NCBI RefSeq assembly: GCF_003149085.1
Contig: NZ_QGDT01000001.1
Location: 434,001-498,000, forward strand
Direction of reading: 5' to 3'
Length of the DNA stretch: 64,000 nt
Source of the DNA: Dyadobacter jejuensis
Lineage (GTDB): Bacteria > Bacteroidota > Bacteroidia > Cytophagales > Spirosomataceae
The notes under the pieces are model-generated. The model made no database searches. It worked only from the letters and a program-made list of their open reading frames with translations, and was not told the origin of the DNA. The translations under genes were made by a program, and so were the position numbers. This document shows positions 53,786-63,900 of the stretch, piece after piece. Numbering within the stretch: position 1 is the stretch's first letter; every line of letters starts with the position of its first letter.

Positions 53786-53837
53786 GCCTGACGTTGTTTT
53801 AAACCTGTGGTAAGGTGGAGCAATGTCAGGCTTTTTT
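53786..53837 (+). terminator. Intrinsic terminator of the iorAB-type operon
   Basis: GCCTGACGTTG (53786-53796) pairs with CAATGTCAGGC (53821-53831) over 11 bp with one G-U, followed by a T6 run. The 24-base loop contains a small CCT/AGG stem. Confidence 0.85.
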
Positions 53838-53991
53838 GCTTTTACAGGGGCCTCACAAATTTTTCTGATCCCATCAGTAGAAAACATAAAGAAACGTATC
53901 TTTAGGAATATCCGTTTTGGTAGGGACCAGGTGCCATCAGCAAAAATGCCGTACCTCTCTTTTATTTTGCTTACAATTTTAATGTATTGCC

Positions 53992-54627
53992 ATGAATCCG
54001 AATTTATTCTCCTGGGACCTATTTGATAAAGCGCCCATTGTAGGGATTGTCCGTAACCTGACATTAGAGGAACTAAAGATTATTTTGCCCTTATACAGGG
54101 AGGTAGGGCTTACCACCATCGAAATTACGATGAATACTCCACAGGCAGCGGAACTAATCGCCTATGCAGTGGATCATGAGTCGGAAGGCCTCAATATAGG
54201 TGCTGGTACCGTATGTACTGAGGCGGACCTTAAGGTGGCTTTGGCCGCTGGTGCCCAGTTTATTGTAACCCCCATTATTGCCCCCAAGGTCATTAAAAAG
54301 TGTGTCAAAAAGAATATCCCAGTATTCCCGGGGGCATTTACCCCTACCGAAATCTATAAGGCCTGGGACCTGGGAGCTCCCATGGTAAAAGTTTTTCCTG
54401 CCACTGCCTTGGGCCCTTCCTTTATTTCGGATCTGAAAGGACCATTGCAGCAGATTAAGCTGCTGCCTACAGGAGGGGTAAACCTAGAGAATATCCGTGA
54501 ATTTAAACGTGCCGGGGCCGATGGCTATGGCTTGGCCAGCCAGCTTTTTAATAAAACAATGATTGCACAACGGGATTGGGAAGCTCTCAAACGTCATTTT
54601 AGCCAACATCTGGAGATGTTAGCATAA
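53992..54627 (+). CDS. KDPG/KHG aldolase (2-keto-4-hydroxyglutarate / 2-dehydro-3-deoxy-6-phosphogluconate aldolase)
   Basis: 211 residues of class I aldolase TIM-barrel. The catalytic Glu is in TTIEITMNT, and the Schiff-base Lys in APMVKVFPATALG, as in Eda. GGVNLENI near the C-terminus forms the phosphate-binding loop. Candidate substrates are KDPG (Entner-Doudoroff) and KHG; sequence does not decide. There is no edd or kduD gene beside it; it appears as a single gene. Confidence 0.88.
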   Translation: MNPNLFSWDLFDKAPIVGIVRNLTLEELKIILPLYREVGLTTIEITMNTPQAAELIAYAVDHESEGLNIGAGTVCTEADLKVALAAGAQFIVTPIIAPKVIKKCVKKNIPVFPGAFTPTEIYKAWDLGAPMVKVFPATALGPSFISDLKGPLQQIKLLPTGGVNLENIREFKRAGADGYGLASQLFNKTMIAQRDWEALKRHFSQHLEMLA

Positions 54628-54681
54628 GATTCCCACCTTTATTGGGAGTGCCTTGCCTCACCGTAGAATAAAATATCCGTT

Positions 54682-54689
54682 TAACTTTG
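54682..54689 (+). promoter_or_regulatory. -7 promoter box touching the helicase start codon
   Basis: TAACTTTG is an exact TAnnTTTG match ending 3 bases before the ATG at 54693. Transcription would begin at or inside the start codon region, so the mRNA may be leaderless. A TTG at 54653-54655 is 26 bases upstream of the box, slightly further than usual. Confidence 0.45.
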
Positions 54690-54692
54690 CAT

Positions 54693-56609
54693 ATGGATTA
54701 TTTTAAAAAGTTGCAGGAACTGCTCCAACTGGAACGAGATGAGGATCGACGTAATTATGAAAAACTAGCCCTACATAGTAGTGTGGCCTCCAGAAGAGCG
54801 GAAGGGCTGGCCTGGTATCCCATAGCTATTAGAGGATCTGAGCTAGGCCGGGGCGACTACCTCACGGTAGAGCTAGAGCGCACCACGCACCAAGACCTTC
54901 CTCATCAATTGCGCTTTGGCGTGCCCGCTGTGTTATTCTCTAACCATGACCCTGCCAAGGATAAAATAGAGGGGACCATTGCCCACCAGAGCGGTAACAG
55001 GCTAAAGTTATCCCTAAAAACCGATGAGCTGCCCGACTGGGCCCGAGATGGTAAATTGGGGGTTGAACTCTTGTTTGACGACAACAGCTATGACGAAATG
55101 AAGGCCGCCCTTAAGCGCGCCGAGGGAGCCTTAGAAGATTCTGAAATATCAACCTATCTTAAGGTGTTGACCGGGCAGAAAAGTGCCACTTTTCTGCCCA
55201 ATATACCATTTTTTGATTTTCTTGGACTGAATGCCTCCCAAACCAAGGCTGCCCAGCAGATTGTATCGGCCAACGAACTAGCCATTGTACATGGTCCTCC
55301 CGGTACCGGAAAGACAACCACCCTCATTCAGGCTATCAAAGCGTTGGTGAAGTCGTCGCATCAGCGGGTATTGGTGGTGGCCCCTAGTAATACTGCCGTT
55401 GATTTGCTCAGCGAGAAACTCAGCGGCCAAGGGCTTCAGGTGCTTAGAGTTGGTAATCCGGCCAAGGTTTCGGAGGCGCTTGGTAGCCTGACCTTGGACC
55501 ATCAAATGTCGCAGCATGCACGATATAAGGATATAAAAACCCTGAAGAAACAAGCCAACGAGTTTAAGAATATGGCGCATAAATACAAACGCCATTTTGG
55601 TAAATCGGAAAGGGAACAACGTAAGGCCCTCTTCGACGAGGCCCACAAAATCATGAAGGAGGTAGGCAGGACGGAGCAGTACATTCTCGACGATCTGGTG
55701 GCGAAGGCAGAGGTGGTCACGGCTACTCTGGTGGGGGCCAACCATTATACCGTTCGGCACTTGACCTACGACACCGTGGTGATCGATGAGGCGGGCCAGG
55801 CTCTGGAGCCAGCATGCTGGATTCCGATCTTAAAGGGGAAGAAACTCGTGTTGGCCGGCGATCATTTTCAGCTCCCGCCCACCATTAAGTCGGAGCTGGC
55901 CGCAAAGGCTGGATTGGAAATGACGCTCCTAGAGAAACTGGTAGAAAGTAGCCCAGATGCCGTGACCATGTTAGAAGAGCAATATCGTATGCATACTCAT
56001 ATTATGGGTTATTCCTCAGGTGTTTTCTATCAAAACAAATTATTAGCCCATCCCACAGTCGCCCATCGCACCTTATATGCCGATGCAACAGCCTTGGCTT
56101 TTATTGATACCGCTGGCTGTGGGTTCGAGGAGAAACTGGAAGGTACCAGCTCTACCAATCCCGAAGAGGGAGCGTTTTTGGTGCGTCAGCTGTCGCTGCT
56201 GATATCCGAGTTAGAAGTCCAACAGATCGACCTAGATGCTTCGTTCCCTACGATAGGGGTCATTTCGCCCTATAAGCAGCAGGTGCATCTGCTGAAGGAA
56301 CTGGTGGACAGACATCCTGCCCTAGAACCCTACCGCCGTTTTATTAATGTCAATACCATTGATAGCTTTCAGGGGCAGGAGAGGGATGTGATTCTGATCA
56401 GTCTGACGCGCAGCAACTCAGAAGGGAGCATAGGCTTCTTGTCCGATATTCGCCGGATGAATGTGGCCATGACCCGTGCCCGAAAAAAATTGGTCATGAT
56501 CGGCGACAGTGCGACCTTAGGACAAGCGGCTTTTTATGCCAATCTGATCACTTATGCCGAGCAACAGGATGCGTATCACAGTGCATGGGAGTTTGTTGGC
56601 TCAGAGTAA
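54693..56609 (+). CDS. SF1 DNA/RNA helicase of the IGHMBP2/Upf1-like AAA type
   Basis: 638 residues from the ATG at 54693. The N-terminal 170 residues are a beta-barrel-like region. Then come Walker A (GPPGTGKTTT, residues 201-210), motif Ia (VVAPSNTAVDLL), Walker B DEAG (residues 365-368), GDHFQLPPT, EQYRMHTHIMGY, SFQGQERDVILISLTRS and MNVAMTRARKKL. This is the set of Upf1-like SF1B helicases. It unwinds nucleic acids in the cytoplasm; the exact role in bacteria is unknown. Confidence 0.92.
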   Translation: MDYFKKLQELLQLERDEDRRNYEKLALHSSVASRRAEGLAWYPIAIRGSELGRGDYLTVELERTTHQDLPHQLRFGVPAVLFSNHDPAKDKIEGTIAHQSGNRLKLSLKTDELPDWARDGKLGVELLFDDNSYDEMKAALKRAEGALEDSEISTYLKVLTGQKSATFLPNIPFFDFLGLNASQTKAAQQIVSANELAIVHGPPGTGKTTTLIQAIKALVKSSHQRVLVVAPSNTAVDLLSEKLSGQGLQVLRVGNPAKVSEALGSLTLDHQMSQHARYKDIKTLKKQANEFKNMAHKYKRHFGKSEREQRKALFDEAHKIMKEVGRTEQYILDDLVAKAEVVTATLVGANHYTVRHLTYDTVVIDEAGQALEPACWIPILKGKKLVLAGDHFQLPPTIKSELAAKAGLEMTLLEKLVESSPDAVTMLEEQYRMHTHIMGYSSGVFYQNKLLAHPTVAHRTLYADATALAFIDTAGCGFEEKLEGTSSTNPEEGAFLVRQLSLLISELEVQQIDLDASFPTIGVISPYKQQVHLLKELVDRHPALEPYRRFINVNTIDSFQGQERDVILISLTRSNSEGSIGFLSDIRRMNVAMTRARKKLVMIGDSATLGQAAFYANLITYAEQQDAYHSAWEFVGSE

Positions 56610-56747
56610 AGGGCTTGCGGGAGGGAATAATAATGACGGTTATTGCGTCGAATTTTTTCATTTAATCAGCTTTTTCAACCTTAAGGAAATACGGAACTCC
56701 CTAAATCCGTTAATGAAGTATTCCCTTTCTGGTAATGATAATTTGGC

Positions 56748-56755
56748 TAAATTTG
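56748..56755 (+). promoter_or_regulatory. -7 promoter box for the type B T9SS protein
   Basis: TAAATTTG is an exact TAnnTTTG match 81 bases upstream of the start at 56837, in the 227-base gap after the helicase gene. Confidence 0.45.
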
Positions 56756-56836
56756 TCTGATATTCAGTAATGATAGCTTTTTAGTCGATCTAGAAATATT
56801 GGATTTTTTTTTAAGATTACTAGAATATACACGCCT

Positions 56837-58774
56837 ATGTATTTAAGATTACTTTTTACTTTCTGTCTTCTTATAGGAGTTAGAGCCTCTTTCCTTCCAT
56901 ATGCCATGTCTCAAGGCTTATGCGACCGAGGAGGGGGAGGGTTCTCTTTGGATAAAACGGAAGGCTGCGCCCCATTGACGGTGACGATCACCAATGAGGT
57001 AGCCAATAGCTTTGCCGATGGGTATGTGGTGGGATATAATGGAGTGTCTACTACCAATGTGGCCTTTATAGATGGGCTCAGCTCCTTTACCTATACCTCG
57101 GCGGGAGTATATACCCTACTCCAAAAGGTGGTTACTGCAACTGGACAGTATTACGCCTGCAAAACGGTTACGGTCGCTGAAAATAGAGGTATTTGGGCCA
57201 CCTATACCTCTTGCGGAGGGTCTAAGGTAGTTTTGACCCTAATCGATAATGTGATATTACAGGCCTATGACTGGGTAGAAGTGGACTGGGGCGACGGGCA
57301 AAGTTTGACCTGGAATAAGGGTGACGACCTGACGCTCGAATATACTTATAAAGACACATCGGTAAAGCCTAGCATCCGAATAATAGGGCATTATAATGCA
57401 GGGAAATCTTGTGATAAGGGTTTGGCAAGTGTGCTTCCGGTGGTATTCCAACAGGCCCAATTACAGGATATCACCATTCATAGTATCGAGATGAAAGGGG
57501 GAGGGAGTGTCGAAATTGATTATATGGGGCTTACCGGAGTCTATACTGATCTAAAGTACAGTTCCGATGGGGGTGCTACTTATACTACCGCCGCTACCCG
57601 CTCAGGGGGCGGTACGCAGATTGCCCGAATAAATGGCTTGAATCCTGCTCAAATCTACCAAGTTAAATTAGGGTCCAGGGATTTGTGCGGTGGCGTTTTG
57701 GATAGTGATGTGATTACCTCTATGGTGTTGAATGGAAGCACTGCCAATGAAACTAATATCTTGACCTGGAACGAATACCCCTCCGGCCAGTCTTTTGAAA
57801 GCTATGAATTGTTTCGGGATGGCATCTCTATTCAGACATTTACAGATATCAAGGAAACGACTTTTACTGACGAAAATGTGGAATGTGGCGATAATTTTGA
57901 GTACCAAATCGTTACTAAAACTACAAATATTAGCTCTATTTCGGCACCTATTAGCGTTAAAACCGTGGTGAATACTCCTGGAAGTATAGAGCAGGCTTCC
58001 GTTACCGTCGACGCCGACGATCTAATCACCATCGATGTGGATGTGCCAGGAGCCAGTGGGAAGTCCAACTACGAAATAATTATTGAAAAAGCCGATGCGG
58101 GGAGTACCACATTCAAAAGGTTAGCCACGCTGTATAACGAGACCAGTTATAACGATCCGGATGTAAAAGCCAATGAACAGTCCTATTGTTATAAGGTGAG
58201 CTACCGCAATGCCTGTGGACAGACTTCCGCAGAATCCGATCCATTCTGTTCCATTCATCTCTCTTTCGATCAACCCTTGCTAAGATGGACTACTGAAAAT
58301 CCATTTTTAGATGCCCTAGACACTTATTCTCTGAACCAAAGCAGTGCGGCGGGTAGTTCTGATTTTGCTCTCAATCAGGCGAATAACTACCTTCCCAAGT
58401 TTAATACCCAGTCCGATTTGGAATATAATTTTCAGGTTACGGCTAGCTCCGCCAATGGGAATTTTATAAGTAAGTCGAACCTGCTGAGTTTAAATCGGAA
58501 TATTAATGTGTACCTCCCTAGCGCCTTTACCCCCGATGGGGATGGAGATAATGAGGTGTTTCGTGCCTATGGAACCCTAATAAAAGATTTCAGTCTGACC
58601 ATATTCAATAAATGGGGCCAGGTGATCTATTTCTCAGAAGACTCCAATGAAGGGTGGGATGGGACCATCAAAGGTGCAGAGGCCCCCGTTGGAGCCTATG
58701 TATATAAGGTGAAGGTTGTCGATATTATCGGTCAGGAAGTATTTAAGTCCGGTACCTTTATGTTGCTACGATAA
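56837..58774 (+). CDS. Secreted PKD/FN3-repeat protein with T9SS type B (CHU_C) C-terminal domain
   Basis: 645 residues. Signal peptide at residues 1-30 or so (LLFTFCLLIGVRASFLPYAMSQ). Domains: an N-terminal PKD-like domain (GCAPLTVTITNEV, TYTSAGVYTLLQKVV), a second PKD-like part (WVEVDWGDGQSLTW), fibronectin-like segments (LNPAQIYQVKLGS, YEIIIEKADAG), and the C-terminal gliding-motility-type domain (VYLPSAFTPDGDGDNEVF, LTIFNKWGQVIYF, EAPVGAYVYKVKVVD). Type B domains route proteins through the T9SS. The protein is probably a surface adhesin or structural protein; no enzyme motif is present. Confidence 0.9.
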   Translation: MYLRLLFTFCLLIGVRASFLPYAMSQGLCDRGGGGFSLDKTEGCAPLTVTITNEVANSFADGYVVGYNGVSTTNVAFIDGLSSFTYTSAGVYTLLQKVVTATGQYYACKTVTVAENRGIWATYTSCGGSKVVLTLIDNVILQAYDWVEVDWGDGQSLTWNKGDDLTLEYTYKDTSVKPSIRIIGHYNAGKSCDKGLASVLPVVFQQAQLQDITIHSIEMKGGGSVEIDYMGLTGVYTDLKYSSDGGATYTTAATRSGGGTQIARINGLNPAQIYQVKLGSRDLCGGVLDSDVITSMVLNGSTANETNILTWNEYPSGQSFESYELFRDGISIQTFTDIKETTFTDENVECGDNFEYQIVTKTTNISSISAPISVKTVVNTPGSIEQASVTVDADDLITIDVDVPGASGKSNYEIIIEKADAGSTTFKRLATLYNETSYNDPDVKANEQSYCYKVSYRNACGQTSAESDPFCSIHLSFDQPLLRWTTENPFLDALDTYSLNQSSAAGSSDFALNQANNYLPKFNTQSDLEYNFQVTASSANGNFISKSNLLSLNRNINVYLPSAFTPDGDGDNEVFRAYGTLIKDFSLTIFNKWGQVIYFSEDSNEGWDGTIKGAEAPVGAYVYKVKVVDIIGQEVFKSGTFMLLR

Positions 58775-59157
58775 CTTGCTTGGCGTAACGCTAGTTCAAA
58801 ATCGACGTTCCCTTCATCCGTATGGCCGATATTGCCTTTGTTAAAGATGCGGGTTAATTGGTGGTAAATTCTAAGGAACCTCTAATCATACCAGTTAGGT
58901 TTCTATTTATAACCATTTTTTTTTTCTGAATTTCAGCTTGTTACCATTTTCTGGTTGAAGGCCCCCTCGTGTTCGGATAGGGGGCTTTTATGGTTTTATT
59001 ATCTATGTAAATTTAAAAATAGCATTAGATTTTTTATAAAATACATTCTATTTATTACTATATAATAGTAATATTAAATATTTGAATTATGCAATTAAAT
59101 TGATAATTTTATATAAGTTTCAATTTGGTAAAATCACATAATTTAAATATTTGGATG
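58775..59157. other. Intergenic region with terminator and AT-rich SusC promoter area
   Basis: Bases 58775-58960 contain no recognisable element. After the terminator at 58961-58990 the sequence becomes strongly AT-rich up to the SusC start, as is usual for Sus promoters. No exact TAnnTTTG is present in the right position; the closest is TAAGTTTC near 59115. Confidence 0.4.
58961..58990 (+). terminator. Intrinsic terminator in the gap before the second plus-strand SusC gene
   Basis: GCCCCCT (58961-58967) pairs with AGGGGGC (58979-58985), followed by TTTTATGGTTTTATT. It is about 190 bases after the stop of the type B T9SS protein. Confidence 0.7.
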
Positions 59158-62100
59158 ATGAAAAAGCATATACTTGTCTCCTTAGGCATTTTGCTTCTTT
59201 CGAGTATGCAAGTGTTTTCTCAGGAACGGCTCGTTAGTGGTACGGTTACCACCGACGACGGCTCGGTATTACCGGGTGTAAATATTGCAATAAAGGGTAC
59301 CAACCGCGGTACCAGTACGGACGCAAGCGGTAACTATGAGCTAAAAGCTGAAAAGGAATCTATTTTGGTATTTAGTTTTATTGGCTTCTATAAGAGAGAG
59401 GTTACGGTGGGCAATCAATCGGTTATAAACGTGCTACTTCAATACGAAATAAATGAACTAGAGGAAGTAGTAGTGACCGCCTTGGGTATAACCAGAGAAC
59501 GGAAATCCCTAGGTTTTGCGGTTCAGGAAATCCAGGGAGATCAGGTTTCTGCAGTGAAGCAACAGAATTTTGTTAATTCCCTCTCTGGCAAGGTGGCCGG
59601 AATACAGATCCGCCAAAACAATACCTTTGGGGGATCAACCAACGTATTGATACGTGGGAACAATTCCCTGGCGGGCAATAACCAGCCTTTATTTGTGGTA
59701 GATGGGGTGCCCATCTCGAACTATCAGGGCAACAGTACCAACCAAACCAACGGGCGAAGGGGCTACGATTATGGTAATGCAGCCTCCGATATCAATGCGG
59801 AGGATATCGCCAGTATTTCCATTCTGAAGTCGGCCGCTGCAACGGCCCTTTATGGTTCTAGAGGGTCCAATGGGGTGGTTCTGATCACTACCAAAAGAGG
59901 ATCTAAGCGCAAAGGTTTGGGGCTTAGCGTTTCTAGTGGCGTCAACTTCGGCCAAATCGACAAGTCCACATTTATTAGGTATCAGAAAAAGTATGGAGCC
60001 GGCTACTCACCATGGTATGGTCCTACCAATCCTTACTTCGAAGATGCCGATATCAATGGAGATGGAGTTCCCGATTTGGTAAACCCCACCCGTGAAGACG
60101 GCTCCTACGGTGCCGCTTTCGATCCTAACTTGATGGTCTACCAATGGGAGTCTTTCGTTCCCGAGTCGGAGCATTACCTAAAACCCATGCCTTGGGTGGC
60201 GGCACAAAATGACCCTTCCAAGTTTTTTGAACAACAAGTCACCTGGAACCACAGTGTGGGCCTTAACGGAGGCAATGAGAACGGTACTTTTCGCTTAGCT
60301 TATACGTATTTTGATGACAAGGGTATATTACCCAACAGTTCTCAAAAACGACATAACCTGAATTTTAATGGGACCTATAATTTCAGCAGTAAACTAAAGT
60401 CCTCTATCTCGGCTAATTATGCCAATCAGGGTACTATAGGTCGGTATTCTACCGGTTATTCCGACAACTTAATGACCAATTTCAGGCAGTGGTGGCAAAC
60501 GAATGTTGATATTAAGAGACAAAAGTACTTTTATGACCTAACCGGACGGAACGTAACCTGGAACATGGATAACCCCATCGATGGTAATACGGGGCCTATC
60601 TATTGGGATAACCCTTACTGGACGCGCTGGCAGAATTATAATTCCGACGATCGGGGTCGACTATATGGAAACGTCAAGGTAGAGTATCAACTTACCGATT
60701 GGTTTGGGCTGCTGGCTCGCTCTTCCTTGGATACCTATAAGGAGCTGCGGGAAGAAAGACGGGCCGTGGGTTCTATTTCGACAGAATTTGGCCTCCAAAA
60801 TAACGAGGAGCGCTCAGGATACCAACGGACCGATATCGATTTTACGGAGCAAAATTACGACTTGATCGGTAATTTTAACAAGGATCTTGGTAATGAGCTG
60901 AATTTGAGTGGGATTGTTGGGGTGAACATACGGAAGGAAAGTCGTGAAACCATCATTCAGTCTACCTCAGGTGGGCTCGCTATTCCCGGGCTTTATGCCA
61001 TAAGCAATTCAGTAAATAATGCACCGTTGCCCAAAGAAACCCTCGAAGAGAAACAGGTAAATGGTTATTATATCAGTGCTTCGTTGGGGTACCAGGATAC
61101 CTACTTTTTAGATGTTTCCGATCGGGTAGATGTGTCCTCAGCCTTGCCCAAGGCCAATAATACCTATAACTATTATTCCTTTTCGGGATCTTATATTTTC
61201 TCCAATCATATTGACGCGGAGTGGTTACGATTCGGGAAGTTTCGGGTCGGTTATGCCGAAGTGGGCAATGATGCACCGGCCCTAAGCGTAGGGGATGTAT
61301 ACAGCCGTATCGATAACTTTGGGTCTTCTATCCTGACCTCCGTACCCTCTACCAAAAATAACCCGGATCTAAAACCCGAAAGGACCAAGAGTTGGGAGAT
61401 AGGGCTGGAACTCAACACCCTTGCGGGTAGGCTTGGCTTGGACCTTTCGGTCTATCACGTCAATACCATCAATCAGATTCTGCGGGTGACCCAGTCCTTC
61501 GCTACGGGCTTTCAGTACCGTTATGTCAATGCCGGAAACCTTACCAATAAGGGCCTTGAGCTATCGGTGATGGCGACCCCCTTAAAGACGGATGACTTCG
61601 AGTGGAAAGCGGTGGTGAACTGGTCCAAAAATGTTAATAAAGTAGGGGATCTGTACGAAGGGGTGTCCAATATTGTCCTCAATACATACCAAGGAGGAAT
61701 CACCCTCAATGCCACCAAAGGGGAGAAGTACGGTACGATCCGTGGATCGGGCTTCACCTATCTGGATGGAGAAAAAGTAGTGACCCCTGCAGGGTACTAT
61801 CAGGCCACGGCCGATCAAGTGATAGGGGTCGCCCAACCCAACTGGATGGGCGGGATCACCAATAGTTTTACCTACAAGGGAGTAAATCTGAGTTTTTTGG
61901 TGGATGTTTCTAAAGGCGGAGATGTGTATTCTCTGGATATGCATTATGGTCAAGGAACAGGACTTCCCGATTACACGGCTGCGCTCAACGACTTAGGAAA
62001 GGAGGTACGTGCTCCGGTGGCCGATGGGGGCGGGTTAATTAACCCAGGTGTGCAAGCCGATGGCACCCCCAATACCATACGTGCTCGAGCCAATGACTAC

Positions 62101-62400
62101 AGTGGTTATTATTATTGGGGCAATGCATCGAGAAATCCGTCGGCCCTCACCGTCTACGATGCTAGTTACGTAAAACTACGGGAGGCTGCACTTTCGTATC
62201 GGATCCCTCAAAAGGTCCTTGGAAAAGCCATTCAGAACGTTACTTTCTCGGTGGTCGGGCGAAATTTATGGATCATCCATAAGAATGTTCCCTTTGCCGA
62301 TCCTGAATCCGGTTTAGGTGCAGGCAACGCCCAGGGGTATTTGTCGGGTTCTTACCCTACCGTTAAGAACTTAGGTTTCAAATTGCAGCTCGATTTTTAG
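59158..62400 (+). CDS. SusC/RagA-type TonB-dependent receptor
   Basis: 1080 residues from the ATG at 59158 (MKKHILVSLGILLLSSMQVF signal); an adjacent ATG at 59155 is equally possible, and one further upstream gives a poor signal peptide. It has a carboxypeptidase-regulatory-like domain (VTTDDGSVLPGVNIAIKG, about residues 28-110), plug (LFVVDGVPISN, LYGSRGSNGVVLITTKRG) and barrel ending in KLQLDF. Together with the SusD-like gene 27 bases downstream it makes an outer-membrane uptake complex. The substrate is unknown. Confidence 0.95.
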   Translation: MKKHILVSLGILLLSSMQVFSQERLVSGTVTTDDGSVLPGVNIAIKGTNRGTSTDASGNYELKAEKESILVFSFIGFYKREVTVGNQSVINVLLQYEINELEEVVVTALGITRERKSLGFAVQEIQGDQVSAVKQQNFVNSLSGKVAGIQIRQNNTFGGSTNVLIRGNNSLAGNNQPLFVVDGVPISNYQGNSTNQTNGRRGYDYGNAASDINAEDIASISILKSAAATALYGSRGSNGVVLITTKRGSKRKGLGLSVSSGVNFGQIDKSTFIRYQKKYGAGYSPWYGPTNPYFEDADINGDGVPDLVNPTREDGSYGAAFDPNLMVYQWESFVPESEHYLKPMPWVAAQNDPSKFFEQQVTWNHSVGLNGGNENGTFRLAYTYFDDKGILPNSSQKRHNLNFNGTYNFSSKLKSSISANYANQGTIGRYSTGYSDNLMTNFRQWWQTNVDIKRQKYFYDLTGRNVTWNMDNPIDGNTGPIYWDNPYWTRWQNYNSDDRGRLYGNVKVEYQLTDWFGLLARSSLDTYKELREERRAVGSISTEFGLQNNEERSGYQRTDIDFTEQNYDLIGNFNKDLGNELNLSGIVGVNIRKESRETIIQSTSGGLAIPGLYAISNSVNNAPLPKETLEEKQVNGYYISASLGYQDTYFLDVSDRVDVSSALPKANNTYNYYSFSGSYIFSNHIDAEWLRFGKFRVGYAEVGNDAPALSVGDVYSRIDNFGSSILTSVPSTKNNPDLKPERTKSWEIGLELNTLAGRLGLDLSVYHVNTINQILRVTQSFATGFQYRYVNAGNLTNKGLELSVMATPLKTDDFEWKAVVNWSKNVNKVGDLYEGVSNIVLNTYQGGITLNATKGEKYGTIRGSGFTYLDGEKVVTPAGYYQATADQVIGVAQPNWMGGITNSFTYKGVNLSFLVDVSKGGDVYSLDMHYGQGTGLPDYTAALNDLGKEVRAPVADGGGLINPGVQADGTPNTIRARANDYSGYYYWGNASRNPSALTVYDASYVKLREAALSYRIPQKVLGKAIQNVTFSVVGRNLWIIHKNVPFADPESGLGAGNAQGYLSGSYPTVKNLGFKLQLDF

Positions 62401-62427
62401 TCCCAACATTTTCAACCGATGTCAATC

Positions 62428-63867
62428 ATGAAAAAGTTACTATATATACTGACTCTAGCGGTGGTATGGGCGTGTACCGATAATTTCGAGGCAATCAATA
62501 CCGATCAAAAGAATCCGGCTACCGTAACGGGTGAGTCTTTGTTCAATAATGCTACCGAAAGGTATCATCATATTTTGAATAATGCCGACGTCAATACCAA
62601 TGTCTTTAGGCTTTATGCCCAGTATTGGGCCCAGACCACCTATCCCGAGGAAAGCCAGTACCAACAGATACAGCGGAAAATTCCTGATAATTGGTTTGAA
62701 CGCTGCTATAGAGACGCCCTAAAGGACCTGAGTGAGGCTGAAAGAATTATCGGATCCGAAGCTGCCAATGCACTGACGGCTCCCGTGAAAAAGAACAAGC
62801 TGGCCATTATTCATATTACTCAGGTGCAGATTTTTGCCAATTTGGTCGATTTGTTTGGGAATATTCCCTACAGTGAAGCCTTGGATTTTGGCAATCCCAA
62901 TCCAAAGTACGACGATGCGAAGACAGTTTACTACGAACTCATCGCCCAGCTCGACCAGGCCATTGTGGACATGGACGTCGATGCCGCCGGTTTCGATGCC
63001 AATAGCGATTTGGTACATCAGGGAAATATGAATATGTGGTGGAAAACTGCCCATTCCTTAAAACTTCGAATGGCCATGCGGCTGGCTGATACTGATCCTG
63101 CTAAGGCCAAGGCCATGGCCGAAGAGGCCGTGCGGGCTGGGGTGTTTAGCTCGGTTGCCGAAAACCTTTCGGTAGAATATACCAGTAATGCCCCTTACAC
63201 CTATCCCGCTTATGAAGACTTGGTCCTAAGTGGTAGGAGCGATTATATTGCGGCCAATACGATTGTCGATAAAATGAATGCCCTCAACGATCCCCGTCGG
63301 CCCTATTACTTTCAAGAGAACTTGGGGGCTGGGGTCTTTAAAGGGGGAATTTATGGTTCTGGCAATGCATTCTCCTCCTTTTCTTCGCCAGGCAAATTCA
63401 TGTATACTGCCAACAGCCCTGGAATCAGCTTCTGCTATTCGGAGGTGCTTTTCTTGATGGCCGAGGCTGCCGCCAGAGGTATGGACGTAGGCGGCACGGC
63501 CGCTCAGTATTATGAACAGGGTGTTACGGCCTCTATCTTGGAATGGGGAGGAACTACAGAGGACGCTTTGGCTTATTTGAGCCAGCCAGAAGTAGCCTAT
63601 GCCACAGCCTCAGGAAATTGGAAGCAAAAAATTGGCATCCAAAAATGGTTGGCCCTCTATAATAACGGTTTGGAGGGATGGACTACGTGGAGGCTTCTCG
63701 ATTTTGAGTTGTTTAATATCCCAGCAGGGCTGACCCGTGCCGATATTCCGCTGCGTGTCGTATATCCCGTTAATGAGGCGACCCTCAATGGCGCAAATAT
63801 GAATGCAGCAGCCTCGGCCATGGGTGGCGATAAGGTTCAAACGCCCATATTCTGGGATATGCAGTAA
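62428..63867 (+). CDS. SusD/RagB-type outer-membrane lipoprotein
   Basis: 479 residues from the ATG at 62428 (MKKLLYILTLAVVWAC, lipobox VWAC); an ATG three codons upstream is also possible. SusD-like-2 features: FEAINTDQKNPATV near the N-terminus, the helical segment HQGNMNMWWKTAHSLKLRMAMRL, and the C-terminal WLALYNNGLEGWTTWRLLDFE motif, well known in this group. It is the partner of the SusC receptor encoded just upstream. Confidence 0.93.
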   Translation: MKKLLYILTLAVVWACTDNFEAINTDQKNPATVTGESLFNNATERYHHILNNADVNTNVFRLYAQYWAQTTYPEESQYQQIQRKIPDNWFERCYRDALKDLSEAERIIGSEAANALTAPVKKNKLAIIHITQVQIFANLVDLFGNIPYSEALDFGNPNPKYDDAKTVYYELIAQLDQAIVDMDVDAAGFDANSDLVHQGNMNMWWKTAHSLKLRMAMRLADTDPAKAKAMAEEAVRAGVFSSVAENLSVEYTSNAPYTYPAYEDLVLSGRSDYIAANTIVDKMNALNDPRRPYYFQENLGAGVFKGGIYGSGNAFSSFSSPGKFMYTANSPGISFCYSEVLFLMAEAAARGMDVGGTAAQYYEQGVTASILEWGGTTEDALAYLSQPEVAYATASGNWKQKIGIQKWLALYNNGLEGWTTWRLLDFELFNIPAGLTRADIPLRVVYPVNEATLNGANMNAAASAMGGDKVQTPIFWDMQ

Positions 63868-63900
63868 AGTAGAATGGAGGAGGCTCCACCCCCTCGCCCT

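Noticed and set aside
55278-55760. 160-codon minus-strand ORF
   Set aside because: Antisense to the helicase motor domain, which is strongly supported by motifs.
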